Shown in pieces: positions 29,381 through 37,601 of a stretch of 53,612 nucleotides of DNA (positions are counted from its first letter, which is position 1; every line of letters begins with the position of its first letter). The stretch spans positions 1-53,612 of the forward strand of contig DASYUT010000152.1 of NCBI GenBank assembly GCA_036000965.1, in the 5' to 3' direction. The notes beneath the pieces were generated by a model. That model was given only the letters and a program-made list of their open reading frames with translations, was not told the DNA's origin and did no database searches. Source of the DNA: Actinomycetes bacterium. Lineage in GTDB: Bacteria; Actinomycetota; CALGFH01. A program made the position numbers and the translations under genes.

Positions 29381-30292
29381 ATGGGCATCCTTCGACTCTC
29401 CCACGTGGACGTGCGCGTCCCCGACCTCGACCTCGCCACCGCGTACTACACCGAGGTGCTCGGGCTGCTGGAGGTCGAGCGCACCGCCGGCGAGGTCTTC
29501 CTCAAATGCTGGGACGAGACCGACCACCACTCGCTCAGGCTCAGCTACGCGCCGCGTGTGGGCCTGGATCTGATCAGCTTCAAGGTCGAGCGGGACGAGG
29601 ACCTCGCCTCCCTGGAGTCGCGGGTCGAGGCCTACGGCTTCCCGGTGCGCCGGATCTCGCGCGGCGAGGCGGTCGGCCAGGGCGAGTCGATCCGCTTCGA
29701 GACGCCCTCCGGGCAGCTCATGGAGCTGGTGCGCGAGGTCGAGAAGGTTGGCGGGCTGCTGCCGAAGGTGAACCCGCCGCCGTTCCCGCCCCAGGGCCTG
29801 CGCGGCATCGCCCCGCCCCGCATCGACCACGTCCTGGTCACCGCGGAGGAGGTGGGCGAGGCCACCCGGTTCTACATGGACCTGCTCGGGTTCCGGCTCA
29901 CCGAGCAGCTGCTCGACGGCAACGGCCACCAGATCGGCGTCTGGCTGGAACGCTCGCACTCCCCCCACGACCTGGCCGTCGTCACCGGAGCCAACGGCGG
30001 GCTGCACCACTTCGCCTTCTGGCTCGACGACTGGGACCACGTGCGCAAGGCGGCCGACATCCTCGCCTACAACGGCGTGCAGATCGACGTCGGCCCGACC
30101 CGCCACGGGATCACCCGCGGCAACACCATCTACTTCTTCGACCCGCTCGGGACGCGCAACGAGGTCTTCACCGGCGGCTACCGCCCAGACCCGGACTTCC
30201 CGACGATCACCTGGACCGAGGACAACATCGGGCGCGCGATCTTCTACTACGAGGGCGAGCTCAGCGAGCGCTTCATGAAGGTGCACACGTAG
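29381..30292 (+). CDS. Type I extradiol dioxygenase (catechol 2,3-dioxygenase-like), copy 1
   Basis: 303 residues of two VOC domains. The N-terminal one starts LSHVDVRVPDLDLATAYYT. The C-terminal catalytic domain holds the Fe(II) triad: His150 (RIDHVLVT), His209/210 (GGLHHFAFWLDDW) and Glu261 (GTRNEVFTGGY). It cleaves a catechol next to the hydroxyls to a 2-hydroxymuconic semialdehyde, which feeds the - strand pathway. GGAG lies about 6 bases before the ATG, just after the direct repeats. The second copy follows after 8 bases. Exact substrate (catechol or a substituted catechol) is unknown. Confidence 0.93.
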   Translation: MGILRLSHVDVRVPDLDLATAYYTEVLGLLEVERTAGEVFLKCWDETDHHSLRLSYAPRVGLDLISFKVERDEDLASLESRVEAYGFPVRRISRGEAVGQGESIRFETPSGQLMELVREVEKVGGLLPKVNPPPFPPQGLRGIAPPRIDHVLVTAEEVGEATRFYMDLLGFRLTEQLLDGNGHQIGVWLERSHSPHDLAVVTGANGGLHHFAFWLDDWDHVRKAADILAYNGVQIDVGPTRHGITRGNTIYFFDPLGTRNEVFTGGYRPDPDFPTITWTEDNIGRAIFYYEGELSERFMKVHT

Positions 30293-30300
30293 GAGGGAGC

Positions 30301-31209
30301 ATGGGCGTCCTGCGCCTGTCGCACGTGGAGGTCCGGGTCCCCGACCTCGAGCTGGCTACGGCCTACTACACCGAGGTGCTCGGCCTGCTCGAGACCGGGC
30401 GAGAGGCGGAGCGGGTCTTCCTCAAGTGCTGGGACGAGCACGAGCACCACTCGGTGATGCTGCGCTACGCCCCGACCTACGGCCTGGAGCACATGGGCTT
30501 CAAGGTCGAAGACGCCGACGACCTCGAGGAGTGTGAGCGGGTGGTCGAGAAGTACGGCGGCCAGGTGACCCGCCACGCCCGCGGCGAGCTCGCCCCGGGG
30601 CACGGCGAGGCGATCCGCTTCGACACGCCCACCGGCCACCGCTGCGAGCTGGTGCACGGCATGGAGAAGGTGGGCAACCTGCTGCCCCGCACCAACCCGC
30701 CGCCGCGGCCCCTCGGCCTGGTCGGGATCGCGCCGCCGCGGCTGGACCACATCTTCGTCACCGCCGAGGACGTCGAGGAGGGCACACGGTTCTTCAAGCT
30801 GCTCGGCTTCCGGCTGACCGAGCAGATCCTCGCCGACGACGGGCACCAGCTGGCGACCTGGCTGGAGGTGTCCCACACCCCGCACGACATCGCGCTGGTG
30901 ACCGGCCCCAACGGCGGGCTGCACCATTTCGCCTTCTGGCTGGACGACTGGAACGACGTGCGCTCCGCGGCGGACACGCTCGCCTACCATGGGGTGCCGA
31001 TCGACGTCGGCCCCACCCGCCACGGCGCGACGCGCGGCTTCACCGTGTACTTCTTCGACCCGGCCGGCAACCGCAACGAGATGTTCACCGGCGGCTACTG
31101 GGTCGACCCCGACCACGAGCCGGTCACCTGGACCGAGGCCGAGATGGGCCGCGCGATCTTCTACTACGAGGGTGCCGTCAACCAGCGCTTCTTCACCGTG
31201 CACAGCTAG
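30301..31209 (+). CDS. Type I extradiol dioxygenase, copy 2
   Basis: 302 residues, a paralog of the preceding gene with clear similarity throughout. The ligands are intact: His150 (PPRLDHIFVT), His208/209 (GGLHHFAFWLDDW) and Glu260 (GNRNEMFTGGY), so it should be active. It differs from copy 1 in the N-terminal domain and lacks one residue in the FFKLLGF loop. GGAGGG lies just upstream of the ATG. Tandem copies suggest different catechols or a tandem duplication followed by divergence. Confidence 0.93.
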   Translation: MGVLRLSHVEVRVPDLELATAYYTEVLGLLETGREAERVFLKCWDEHEHHSVMLRYAPTYGLEHMGFKVEDADDLEECERVVEKYGGQVTRHARGELAPGHGEAIRFDTPTGHRCELVHGMEKVGNLLPRTNPPPRPLGLVGIAPPRLDHIFVTAEDVEEGTRFFKLLGFRLTEQILADDGHQLATWLEVSHTPHDIALVTGPNGGLHHFAFWLDDWNDVRSAADTLAYHGVPIDVGPTRHGATRGFTVYFFDPAGNRNEMFTGGYWVDPDHEPVTWTEAEMGRAIFYYEGAVNQRFFTVHS

Positions 31210-31219
31210 AGGGGACGAC

Positions 31220-32299
31220 ATGGCCTCCGACGACCCGCCCGCCCGCCCGGCGTTCCCCAGGACCGAGCGGCAGGACCCGCCGCTGTACCTCGCCCGCTAC
31301 CTGGAGCGGCAGGCGCGCGGGAGCGGGGAGGGGGACGGGGACGACGACCCGGCGACCCCGCTGTACCTGCGCCGGTTCCGGGAGCGGCGGGCGCGCCCGG
31401 ACGCCCTGCAGGCGCCGCCGCCGGTCATGGAGGGCGAGCCGCCCGGCGTGACCCGCTCGTGGGCGGACATCACCCGGACCAAGGAGATCGTCCCGCCGGC
31501 ACCCGCGGACACCGTGCGGGTCGCGGCGCAGATCCACCTCATCCGGCACGGGGAGACGCAGGGCTACTCCACCGAGAGCGGGCTGACGCCGCTGGGCGGC
31601 TGGCAGGCGCACCGGCGCGGCTTCGACCTGTCCAAGGGGATCCGCGACGGCGAGCAGGTGCGGATCGTGTGCGCCGACACCAACCGCGCGCGCCAGACCG
31701 CCGAGCACCTTCACCGCGGCCTGCTCGACGGGCTGGACCTGTGGCGGCGCGACGCCAAGGTCGGCGAGCCCCAGCCGATGGCGGAGTTCCGCAACTTCCA
31801 GGTCGCCACCCCGGAAGGCCTGCGCGACGTCACCAGCGCCTTCCGGATCTACCAGGCGGTGATGGAGCGTTACGAGCGGGTCGCGCTCGGTGACCGCCCG
31901 ATGTGGCTGGTCGAGCTGGACCGCTTCTGGAACGTGCAGCAGGGCGGCGCGGACCCCATCTACCACTGGCTGACGGTCCCGATGCTGCACTTCGAGCCGC
32001 CGGCGAGCTGCGTGCGCCGCTTCTGGGCCGGGTTCGGCCGCCTGGTCGACGAGGCGCCGGGCGCCCGCATCCTGTGCGCCACCCACTCCGGGCCGATCCG
32101 GGCGTTCGCCACCTGGGCGCTGGGCTACGACCCCGGCGAGCCCTACAACACCGAGGAAGTGCTGGTGAAGCTGAAGGAGGGCGGCCAGGAGGCGCTCGTC
32201 GCCTGCCGCAACCGGGTCCAGGAGGTCCACGTCCCGCCGCTGGCCGACCTGCCCGACTGGTGGCAGGGCATCGTCCTCGCCGGGAGGGAGTCGCCATGA
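31220..32299 (+). CDS. Histidine phosphatase superfamily protein with N-terminal extension
   Basis: 359 residues. The phosphoglycerate-mutase-like fold has the RHG motif IHLIRHGETQGYS (His110) and the second catalytic His in CATHSGPIRAF (His289). About 100 residues precede it, Pro/Asp-rich and with a duplicated segment, PLYLARYLERQAR and PLYLRRFRERRAR. It overlaps the kinase gene by four bases (ATGA), so it probably works with it. Likely roles are removal of phosphate from an aryl phosphate or rescue of a dead-end product, both inference. Activity on sugar phosphates cannot be excluded. Confidence 0.88.
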   Translation: MASDDPPARPAFPRTERQDPPLYLARYLERQARGSGEGDGDDDPATPLYLRRFRERRARPDALQAPPPVMEGEPPGVTRSWADITRTKEIVPPAPADTVRVAAQIHLIRHGETQGYSTESGLTPLGGWQAHRRGFDLSKGIRDGEQVRIVCADTNRARQTAEHLHRGLLDGLDLWRRDAKVGEPQPMAEFRNFQVATPEGLRDVTSAFRIYQAVMERYERVALGDRPMWLVELDRFWNVQQGGADPIYHWLTVPMLHFEPPASCVRRFWAGFGRLVDEAPGARILCATHSGPIRAFATWALGYDPGEPYNTEEVLVKLKEGGQEALVACRNRVQEVHVPPLADLPDWWQGIVLAGRESP

Positions 32300-33384
32300 C
32301 CTTCGTCGTCTGGCTGCACGAGTACGACCCGGCGCAGCGGCCGCTCCTCGGCGGCAAGAACGCGAGCCTCGCCGAGCTGCTCTCCGCCGGGCTGCCCGTG
32401 CCGCCGGGCTTCGCCGTGACCGTCGGCGCCTACCACACGCTGCGCGACCACGCCGACCTGCGGCGGGAGGTCGGGCGGCTGCTCGCCGAGATGGACCTGG
32501 GCGACGCGGCCGGCCTCGAGCAGCTCAGCGCCACGATCCGCGGGCGCCTCGAGCAGGTCCCCATGCACGACGGCGTCGCGCGGGCGGTGCGCTCGGCCTA
32601 CGAGGCGCTGTGCGAGCGCTGCCAGCTCGAGGCCGTGCCCGTGGCGGTCCGCTCCTCGGCCACCTCCGAGGACCTGCCGGACGCGAGCTTCGCGGGCGAG
32701 CACGACACCTACCTGTGGGTCCGCGGCGCCGCCGACGTCTTGCGCCAGGTGACCCGCTGCTGGTCGAGCCTGTTCACCGCAAGGGCCATCTCCTACCGGC
32801 GGGAGATGGGACACGACCACGACGTCGTCTCGATGTCGGTCGGGGTGCAGAAGATGGTCCACCCGCGAGCGTCCGGGGTGGCGTTCACCCTCAACCCGAG
32901 CGACGGCGACCGCTCCCAGGTCGCCGTCGAGTCGGCATGGGGGTTCGGTGAGGGCGTCGTGTCGGGCGAGGTGACGCCCGACAGCTTCCTGGTCGACAAG
33001 GTGCTGGGGACGATCGCGCGGCGCACGGTCTCCGACAAGGCATTCGAGTACCGCCTCACCGACGGCGACACGGTCGGGCGGGTGGCCGTGGAGGAGGCCA
33101 GGCGCACGGCCCCGAGCCTCACCGACGATGAGGTCTGCGCCGTCGCGCGCCTGGCCCGCCGGGCCGAGAAGCACTACGGCTGCGCGCAGGACGTCGAGTG
33201 GGCCGTGGACCGCGACCTGCCGGCGGGGGACAACGTGATCCTGCTGCAGGCCCGTCCCGAGACGGTCTGGAGCAGGCGGGAGCCGACCCCGGTGGCCGTG
33301 CCGGGGACCGACTTCATGTCCAGCATCGTCAGGACGCTGCTGTCGCCGCTGCACGCGCGCCCCACCCAGGAGCGGCCACCCTAA
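32296..33384 (+). CDS. PEP synthase-like ATP-binding subunit of an aryl kinase (PpsB/CreI/HpeI-like)
   Basis: 362 residues matching the N-terminal ATP-grasp domain (PPDK_N) of PEP synthase: GGKNASLAELLSAGLPVPPGFA (Lys21), VAVRSSATSEDLPDASFAGE (Arg119), and the C-terminal DVEWAVDRDLPAGDNVILLQ with ARPETVW. It has no swivel or PEP/pyruvate domain, which is on the next gene. Split pairs like this make aryl phosphates: Thauera phenylphosphate synthase, Corynebacterium CreHI (p-cresol) and Rhodococcus HpeHI (hydroxyphenylethanones). It should autophosphorylate the partner with ATP, giving AMP and phosphate. An unusual PEP synthase is the alternative. Confidence 0.88.
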   Translation: MTFVVWLHEYDPAQRPLLGGKNASLAELLSAGLPVPPGFAVTVGAYHTLRDHADLRREVGRLLAEMDLGDAAGLEQLSATIRGRLEQVPMHDGVARAVRSAYEALCERCQLEAVPVAVRSSATSEDLPDASFAGEHDTYLWVRGAADVLRQVTRCWSSLFTARAISYRREMGHDHDVVSMSVGVQKMVHPRASGVAFTLNPSDGDRSQVAVESAWGFGEGVVSGEVTPDSFLVDKVLGTIARRTVSDKAFEYRLTDGDTVGRVAVEEARRTAPSLTDDEVCAVARLARRAEKHYGCAQDVEWAVDRDLPAGDNVILLQARPETVWSRREPTPVAVPGTDFMSSIVRTLLSPLHARPTQERPP

Positions 33385-33432
33385 GGCGGCGCCGAGCCTC
33401 TCGCCACCAGCCTGCACGGAAAGGACACTGGC

Positions 33433-35241
33433 ATGGCCGACAGGTTTCCCAGTCCCTTCGACATCGAGACCCCACCGGGTGCCGAGGGATGGCAGGAGCT
33501 GTACACCTACTCCCTGCCGTTCAGCGAGGACCGCCGCGAGTACGAGGACTCGATGTTCTGGTTCCAGGACGGCGTCCACTGGCCGGAGGCGCTGACGCCG
33601 TGGGATGCCACGTTCCTGGAGTACGCGCTCGCGTCGCTGTCGCAGTACAACACCCGCCACTACCTGATCCCGCCGGCGCTCGGCGTGGACTACCGGGTGC
33701 TCAACGGCTACACCTACCTGTCCCCGGTGGGTGTCGCGGACCCGGCGGAGGTCGAGGCGAGGGTTCCGCACTTCCTCGAGCGCGCCGGCTTCTACTTCCA
33801 GAACTGGGACACGCTGTACGAGCAGTGGATGACGAAGATCCGCGGGCTCATCGGCGAGATGGAGACGCTGCGCTTCGAGCCGCTGCCGGCCATGGAGGAC
33901 CTCGCGGTCGTCACCGAGGGCCGCGGCGTCGGCTCGGGCTTCGAGATCCAGCGGAGCTACCACAAGCTGCTGGACCTGGCGCTGCAGCTGTGGCAGTACC
34001 ACTTCGAGTTCCTCAACCTGGGCTACGCCGCCTACCTCGACTTCTTCGGCTTCTGCAAGCAGGTCTTCCCGAGCATCCCCGACCTGGCGATCGCCAAGAT
34101 GGTCGCCGGCGTCGAGGTGGACCTGTTCAAGCCCGACGAGGAGCTGAAGAAGCTCGCCCGCCTGGCGGTCGAATCGGGCGTCGGCGACGCGTTCGGCGCG
34201 ACCCCGCCCACGACGGTCATCGAGGCGCTGCGGGCCAGCGACGCTGGCCGGGCGTGGCTGGCGGAGTGGGAGGCGTCCGCGCAGCCGTGGTTCAACTTCT
34301 CCGCGGGCAGCGGCTTCTACCACACCGACGAGATCTGGCTCGAGCACCTGGAGATCCCGTTCGGGTTCGTGCGCGACTACATCGCCAAGCTCCGCTCCGG
34401 CGTGGACATCAGCCGGCCGATCGAAGCGATCCGCGCCGAGCGCGACCGCATCGTGGCCGAGTACGGCGAGCTGCTCGCGACCGACGAGGACCGGGCCGCG
34501 TTCGAGCAGAAGCTCGGGCTCGCGCGGGTGGTGTTCCCGTACGTGGAGAACCACAACTTCTACGTCGAGCACTGGAGCCACTCCGTGCTGTGGCGCAAGA
34601 TGCGCCAGCTCGGCGGCGTGTTTGTCAAGGAAGGGTTCTTCGGCGACGAGAACGACGTGTTCTACCTCAAGCGCGACGAGGTCCCAGAGGCGCTGTGGGA
34701 CATGTACAGCGCGTGGGCGGTCGGGGTGCAGCCGCGCGGCCCGAAGTACTGGGGGCGCGAGCTCGAACGGCGCAAGCGCATCCTCACCGCGCTCAGGAAC
34801 TGGTCGCCGCCGCCGGCACTCGGCGAGCCGCCCGAGGTGGTCACCGAACCGTTCACGATCATGCTGTGGGGCATCACCGGCGAGAGCGTCAAGCAGTGGC
34901 TGGGCGCCTCGGGGACCGACGGCGGCCTCAAGGGCTTCGCGGCCTCGCCGGGTGTCGCCGAAGGGGAGGCCCGGGTCATCTTCTCGGCCGACCAGATCGG
35001 CGAGGTGCGGGAAGGCGAGATCCTGGTGGCCCCGCTGACCGCGCCGAGCTGGGCGCCGATCTTCGGCAAGATCCGGGCGACCGTCACCGACGTCGGCGGC
35101 ATGATGGCCCACGCCGCGATCGTGTGTCGAGAGTACGGGCTGCCGGCCGTCACCGGCACGGCCTTCGGCACCAAGACCATCAAGACCGGCCAGCGCATCC
35201 GCGTGGACGGCAACGCCGGCACGGTCACCCTCCTGGACTGA
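33433..35241 (+). CDS. PEP-utilizing-type phosphohistidine subunit of an aryl kinase (PpsA/CreH/HpeH-like)
   Basis: 602 residues. A long aromatic-rich helical domain (residues ~1-490, with many Trp/Tyr such as SMFWFQDGVHWPEAL) precedes a C-terminal swivelling domain with phosphohistidine motif GGMMAHAAIVCREYGLPAVTG (His560). The C-terminal VDGNAGTVTLLD ends it, as in PEP-synthase swivel domains. There is no PEP/pyruvate TIM barrel, so it is not a normal PEP synthase. Together with the previous gene it forms the split kinase; the long domain likely binds the phenolic acceptor. GGAAAGGA lies ~8 bases before the ATG. Confidence 0.87.
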   Translation: MADRFPSPFDIETPPGAEGWQELYTYSLPFSEDRREYEDSMFWFQDGVHWPEALTPWDATFLEYALASLSQYNTRHYLIPPALGVDYRVLNGYTYLSPVGVADPAEVEARVPHFLERAGFYFQNWDTLYEQWMTKIRGLIGEMETLRFEPLPAMEDLAVVTEGRGVGSGFEIQRSYHKLLDLALQLWQYHFEFLNLGYAAYLDFFGFCKQVFPSIPDLAIAKMVAGVEVDLFKPDEELKKLARLAVESGVGDAFGATPPTTVIEALRASDAGRAWLAEWEASAQPWFNFSAGSGFYHTDEIWLEHLEIPFGFVRDYIAKLRSGVDISRPIEAIRAERDRIVAEYGELLATDEDRAAFEQKLGLARVVFPYVENHNFYVEHWSHSVLWRKMRQLGGVFVKEGFFGDENDVFYLKRDEVPEALWDMYSAWAVGVQPRGPKYWGRELERRKRILTALRNWSPPPALGEPPEVVTEPFTIMLWGITGESVKQWLGASGTDGGLKGFAASPGVAEGEARVIFSADQIGEVREGEILVAPLTAPSWAPIFGKIRATVTDVGGMMAHAAIVCREYGLPAVTGTAFGTKTIKTGQRIRVDGNAGTVTLLD

Positions 35242-35253
35242 AGGAGATCCACC

Positions 35254-36516
35254 ATGCTCACGGCCGACCAGAACGCCGAGCTGACCCGCGTGGGTCCCGG
35301 GACGCCGATGGGTGAGGTCCTGCGGCGCTACTGGTACCCGGTGGCGTTCACCCGCCAGCTCGACGAGTTCCCGGTCAGGCGGGTCCGCCTGCTCGGCGAG
35401 AACTGGACGGTATACCGCACCCCTGGCGGCGCGTACGGCGTGGTGGAGGAGCACTGTCCCCACCGGCGGGCCTCGCTCGGGTACGGCGTCGTCGAGGCCG
35501 ACGGCATCCGCTGCGGCTACCACGGATGGCTGTTCGGCCTCGACGGCACCTGCCTCGACCAGCCGGCGGAGATGGACAAGACCTCGTTCAGGGACCGGGT
35601 CAAGGCCAGGGCGGGCGAGGCGCAGGAGCTCGGCGGCATGGTCTGGGTCTACGTCGGCCCGCAGCCGGCCCCCTTGCTGCCGCGCTACGACGTCTACCTC
35701 ATGGACGGCCTGCGTGACGCCGGCCACGCGACCCTGCCCTGCAACTGGCTGCAGACCATGGAGAACGCGGTCGACCCACACCACGTCGAGTGGCTGCACG
35801 GCCGCTATTTCGACTTCCTCGGCAAGACGCTCGGCTTCGAGGCCCCGAAGTCCTTCCAGCGCCGGCACGTGAAGGTGGCCTTCGACGAGTTCGAGCACGG
35901 CATCATCAAGCGCCGGCTGCTCGAGGGCCATACCGAGCAGGACGACGACTGGGCGATCGGGCACCCGCTGGTCTTCCCGTACTGCATGCGGGTCGGCGGC
36001 GCCGGGATCGACCAGATGCAGATCCGCGTGCCGGTCGACGACACGGTCACCTGGTTCGTGCTCTACACGGTCCACCACCCCGACGGCGGCAGCTGGGAGC
36101 CGCAGGCGGCGATGGTGGACTACGAGCTGCCCTGGCTCGACGAGCGCGGCAACCACATCGTCGACTACGTCGAGGGGCAGGACATCATGGCCTGGGTGAC
36201 CCAGGGGGCGATCACCGACCGGACGGTGGAGCACCTCGGGAAGTCCGACGTGGGCGTCGCGCTGATGCGCAAGATGTACAAGCAACAGCTCGTCGCGGTG
36301 GCCGAGGGCCGCGACCCGATCGCCGTCGTGCGCGACCCGGCCGCCAACGAGCGCATCGACCTGCCGTGCGAGAAGAACAAGTTCGGCGCGGGCAGCGAGT
36401 TCGCCATCCAGTGGATCAACCAGGGCTTCTCCCGCTACTCGCCACAGCTCAAGGAGCTGCTGCGCCTGCACGTCGACGCGGCCGCCGCCCGCACCGAGGC
36501 GCCAGCCGGTGCCTGA
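35254..36516 (+). CDS. Rieske ring-hydroxylating oxygenase, large subunit
   Basis: 420 residues. The N-terminal Rieske centre is CPHRRASLGYGV...CGYHGW (Cys68, His70, Cys87, His90). The mononuclear iron site carries ENAVDPHHVEWLH (Asp174, His177, His182). A strong AAGGAG lies 7 bases before the ATG. No small beta subunit is nearby, so it resembles the phthalate 4,5-dioxygenase/O-demethylase group of alpha-only oxygenases. It follows the kinase directly, suggesting the phosphorylated phenol is the substrate (inference). Dihydroxylation or O-demethylation are both possible. The zinc-ribbon gene starts 8 bases before its end. Confidence 0.9.
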   Translation: MLTADQNAELTRVGPGTPMGEVLRRYWYPVAFTRQLDEFPVRRVRLLGENWTVYRTPGGAYGVVEEHCPHRRASLGYGVVEADGIRCGYHGWLFGLDGTCLDQPAEMDKTSFRDRVKARAGEAQELGGMVWVYVGPQPAPLLPRYDVYLMDGLRDAGHATLPCNWLQTMENAVDPHHVEWLHGRYFDFLGKTLGFEAPKSFQRRHVKVAFDEFEHGIIKRRLLEGHTEQDDDWAIGHPLVFPYCMRVGGAGIDQMQIRVPVDDTVTWFVLYTVHHPDGGSWEPQAAMVDYELPWLDERGNHIVDYVEGQDIMAWVTQGAITDRTVEHLGKSDVGVALMRKMYKQQLVAVAEGRDPIAVVRDPAANERIDLPCEKNKFGAGSEFAIQWINQGFSRYSPQLKELLRLHVDAAAARTEAPAGA

Positions 36517-36745
36517 GGAGTGGGCCGCGGCCACCGCCTGGTTCGCCCCCGACGCCGAGCGCCACCTGCTCGACGCGCCCAGGCACTGCCCCCGCTGCGG
36601 CGCGCCGATCTCCGGCCGCGGCGGGCTGGTGGTGGAGTACTGGGCCGCCGAGGACCGCGTCTTCTACTGCTGGTGCGGTTCGTGCGACTGGACGGGGACC
36701 GTCGTCCAGGTCGAGCGGCACGTCGGGCACGAGGCGGCCGGGTAG
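36509..36745 (+). CDS. Small zinc-ribbon protein coupled to the Rieske oxygenase
   Basis: 78 residues. A CPRC pair (Cys27, Cys30) and CWCGSC (Cys54, Cys56, Cys59) would bind one zinc, with an aromatic strand VVEYWAAEDRVFY between them. The GTG start lies 8 bases before the oxygenase stop, so it is translated with it. No known family is recognised. It could be a stability or assembly factor or a metal-binding partner. Confidence 0.72.
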   Translation: MPEEWAAATAWFAPDAERHLLDAPRHCPRCGAPISGRGGLVVEYWAAEDRVFYCWCGSCDWTGTVVQVERHVGHEAAG

Positions 36746-36816
36746 CGCCGGTGTGGGGCGGCGAGGTCGAGGCGCCCGCGGCGGGTGTCGGTGTCCGTGC
36801 GGCGGGCGGGGCCCGG

Positions 36817-37473
36817 ATGAGGGCGCTCGTGCTCGACTTCGGCGGGCCGGTGCTGCGGACACCATTCGAGCTGCTGCGGGCGACCGAGCGCCGGCTCGGG
36901 CTGCCGCCGCGGACCTTCGACTGGCGGGGCCCGTTCGATCCTGGCGCCGATCCGCTGTGGCGGAGCCTGGCGGCCGGCGCAGTCAGCGAGCCGGAGTACT
37001 GGACCGCCCGCGCCGCGGAGTTCGGCGCCGTGACCGGTGTGTCGGGGGTGCCGGCCATGATGCGGCAGGTCTATTCGGGCCCTGAGGACGAGATCGTGCG
37101 ACCGGAGGCGACCGCGGCCATCCGCTCGGCCCGGGCGCGAGGTGTCCGGGTCGGCGTCCTGAGCAACGACCTGACGCTGTTCCACGACCCCGACTGGATC
37201 GACGGCGTTCGCGTGCTGTCGCAGCTGGACGCACTGGTGGACGCGGCGACCGTCGGCGTCCGGAAGCCTGAGCCGGCGGCCTACCGGACGGTTCTCGAGG
37301 CGCTCGCCGTGACCGCGCCGGATGCGGTGTTCGTCGACGACCAACCAGTCAACGTGGACGGCGCACGCGCCGCCGGCATGCGCGCCGTGCTGTTCGACCC
37401 GACTCGCCCCGCCGAGTCCTACGCCCGCGCCCTCGCACTGCTCGACGGCAGCCACGACAACGCCTCAGGTTGA
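36817..37473 (+). CDS. HAD-superfamily hydrolase (YihX-like)
   Basis: 218 residues. Motif I is LVLDFGGPV (Asp7, second Asp replaced by Gly, as in the DxG type HAD proteins), motif II is VGVLSND, the lysine is in VGVRKPEPAAY, and motif IV is VFVDDQPVNVDGA. The ATG at 36817 was chosen; an in-frame GTG at 36751 would add 22 residues. It may dephosphorylate a small sugar or aryl phosphate. It lies after the zinc-ribbon gene and could be part of the same operon or a neighbour. Confidence 0.8.
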   Translation: MRALVLDFGGPVLRTPFELLRATERRLGLPPRTFDWRGPFDPGADPLWRSLAAGAVSEPEYWTARAAEFGAVTGVSGVPAMMRQVYSGPEDEIVRPEATAAIRSARARGVRVGVLSNDLTLFHDPDWIDGVRVLSQLDALVDAATVGVRKPEPAAYRTVLEALAVTAPDAVFVDDQPVNVDGARAAGMRAVLFDPTRPAESYARALALLDGSHDNASG

Positions 37474-37601
37474 GGCCATGAAGGTCGGCCGACCCAGGGC
37501 GCGGCAGGACCTAGGGCGCGGCAGTAGGTAGGTCACCGGGGCCGATCACCTCCGGCGCTGGGTAGACGACCGGCGGGAGGGCGGGCCAGACTTGCCCTGC
37601 C

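Noticed and set aside
32296-35241. Simple split phosphoenolpyruvate synthase
   Set aside because: No PEP/pyruvate-binding TIM-barrel domain is encoded; the long aromatic-rich domain and catabolic context fit aryl kinases better. Not fully excluded.
32143-36534. 1463-codon - strand open frame across the catabolic operon
   Set aside because: Antisense shadow of five well-supported + strand genes; no domain recognised.
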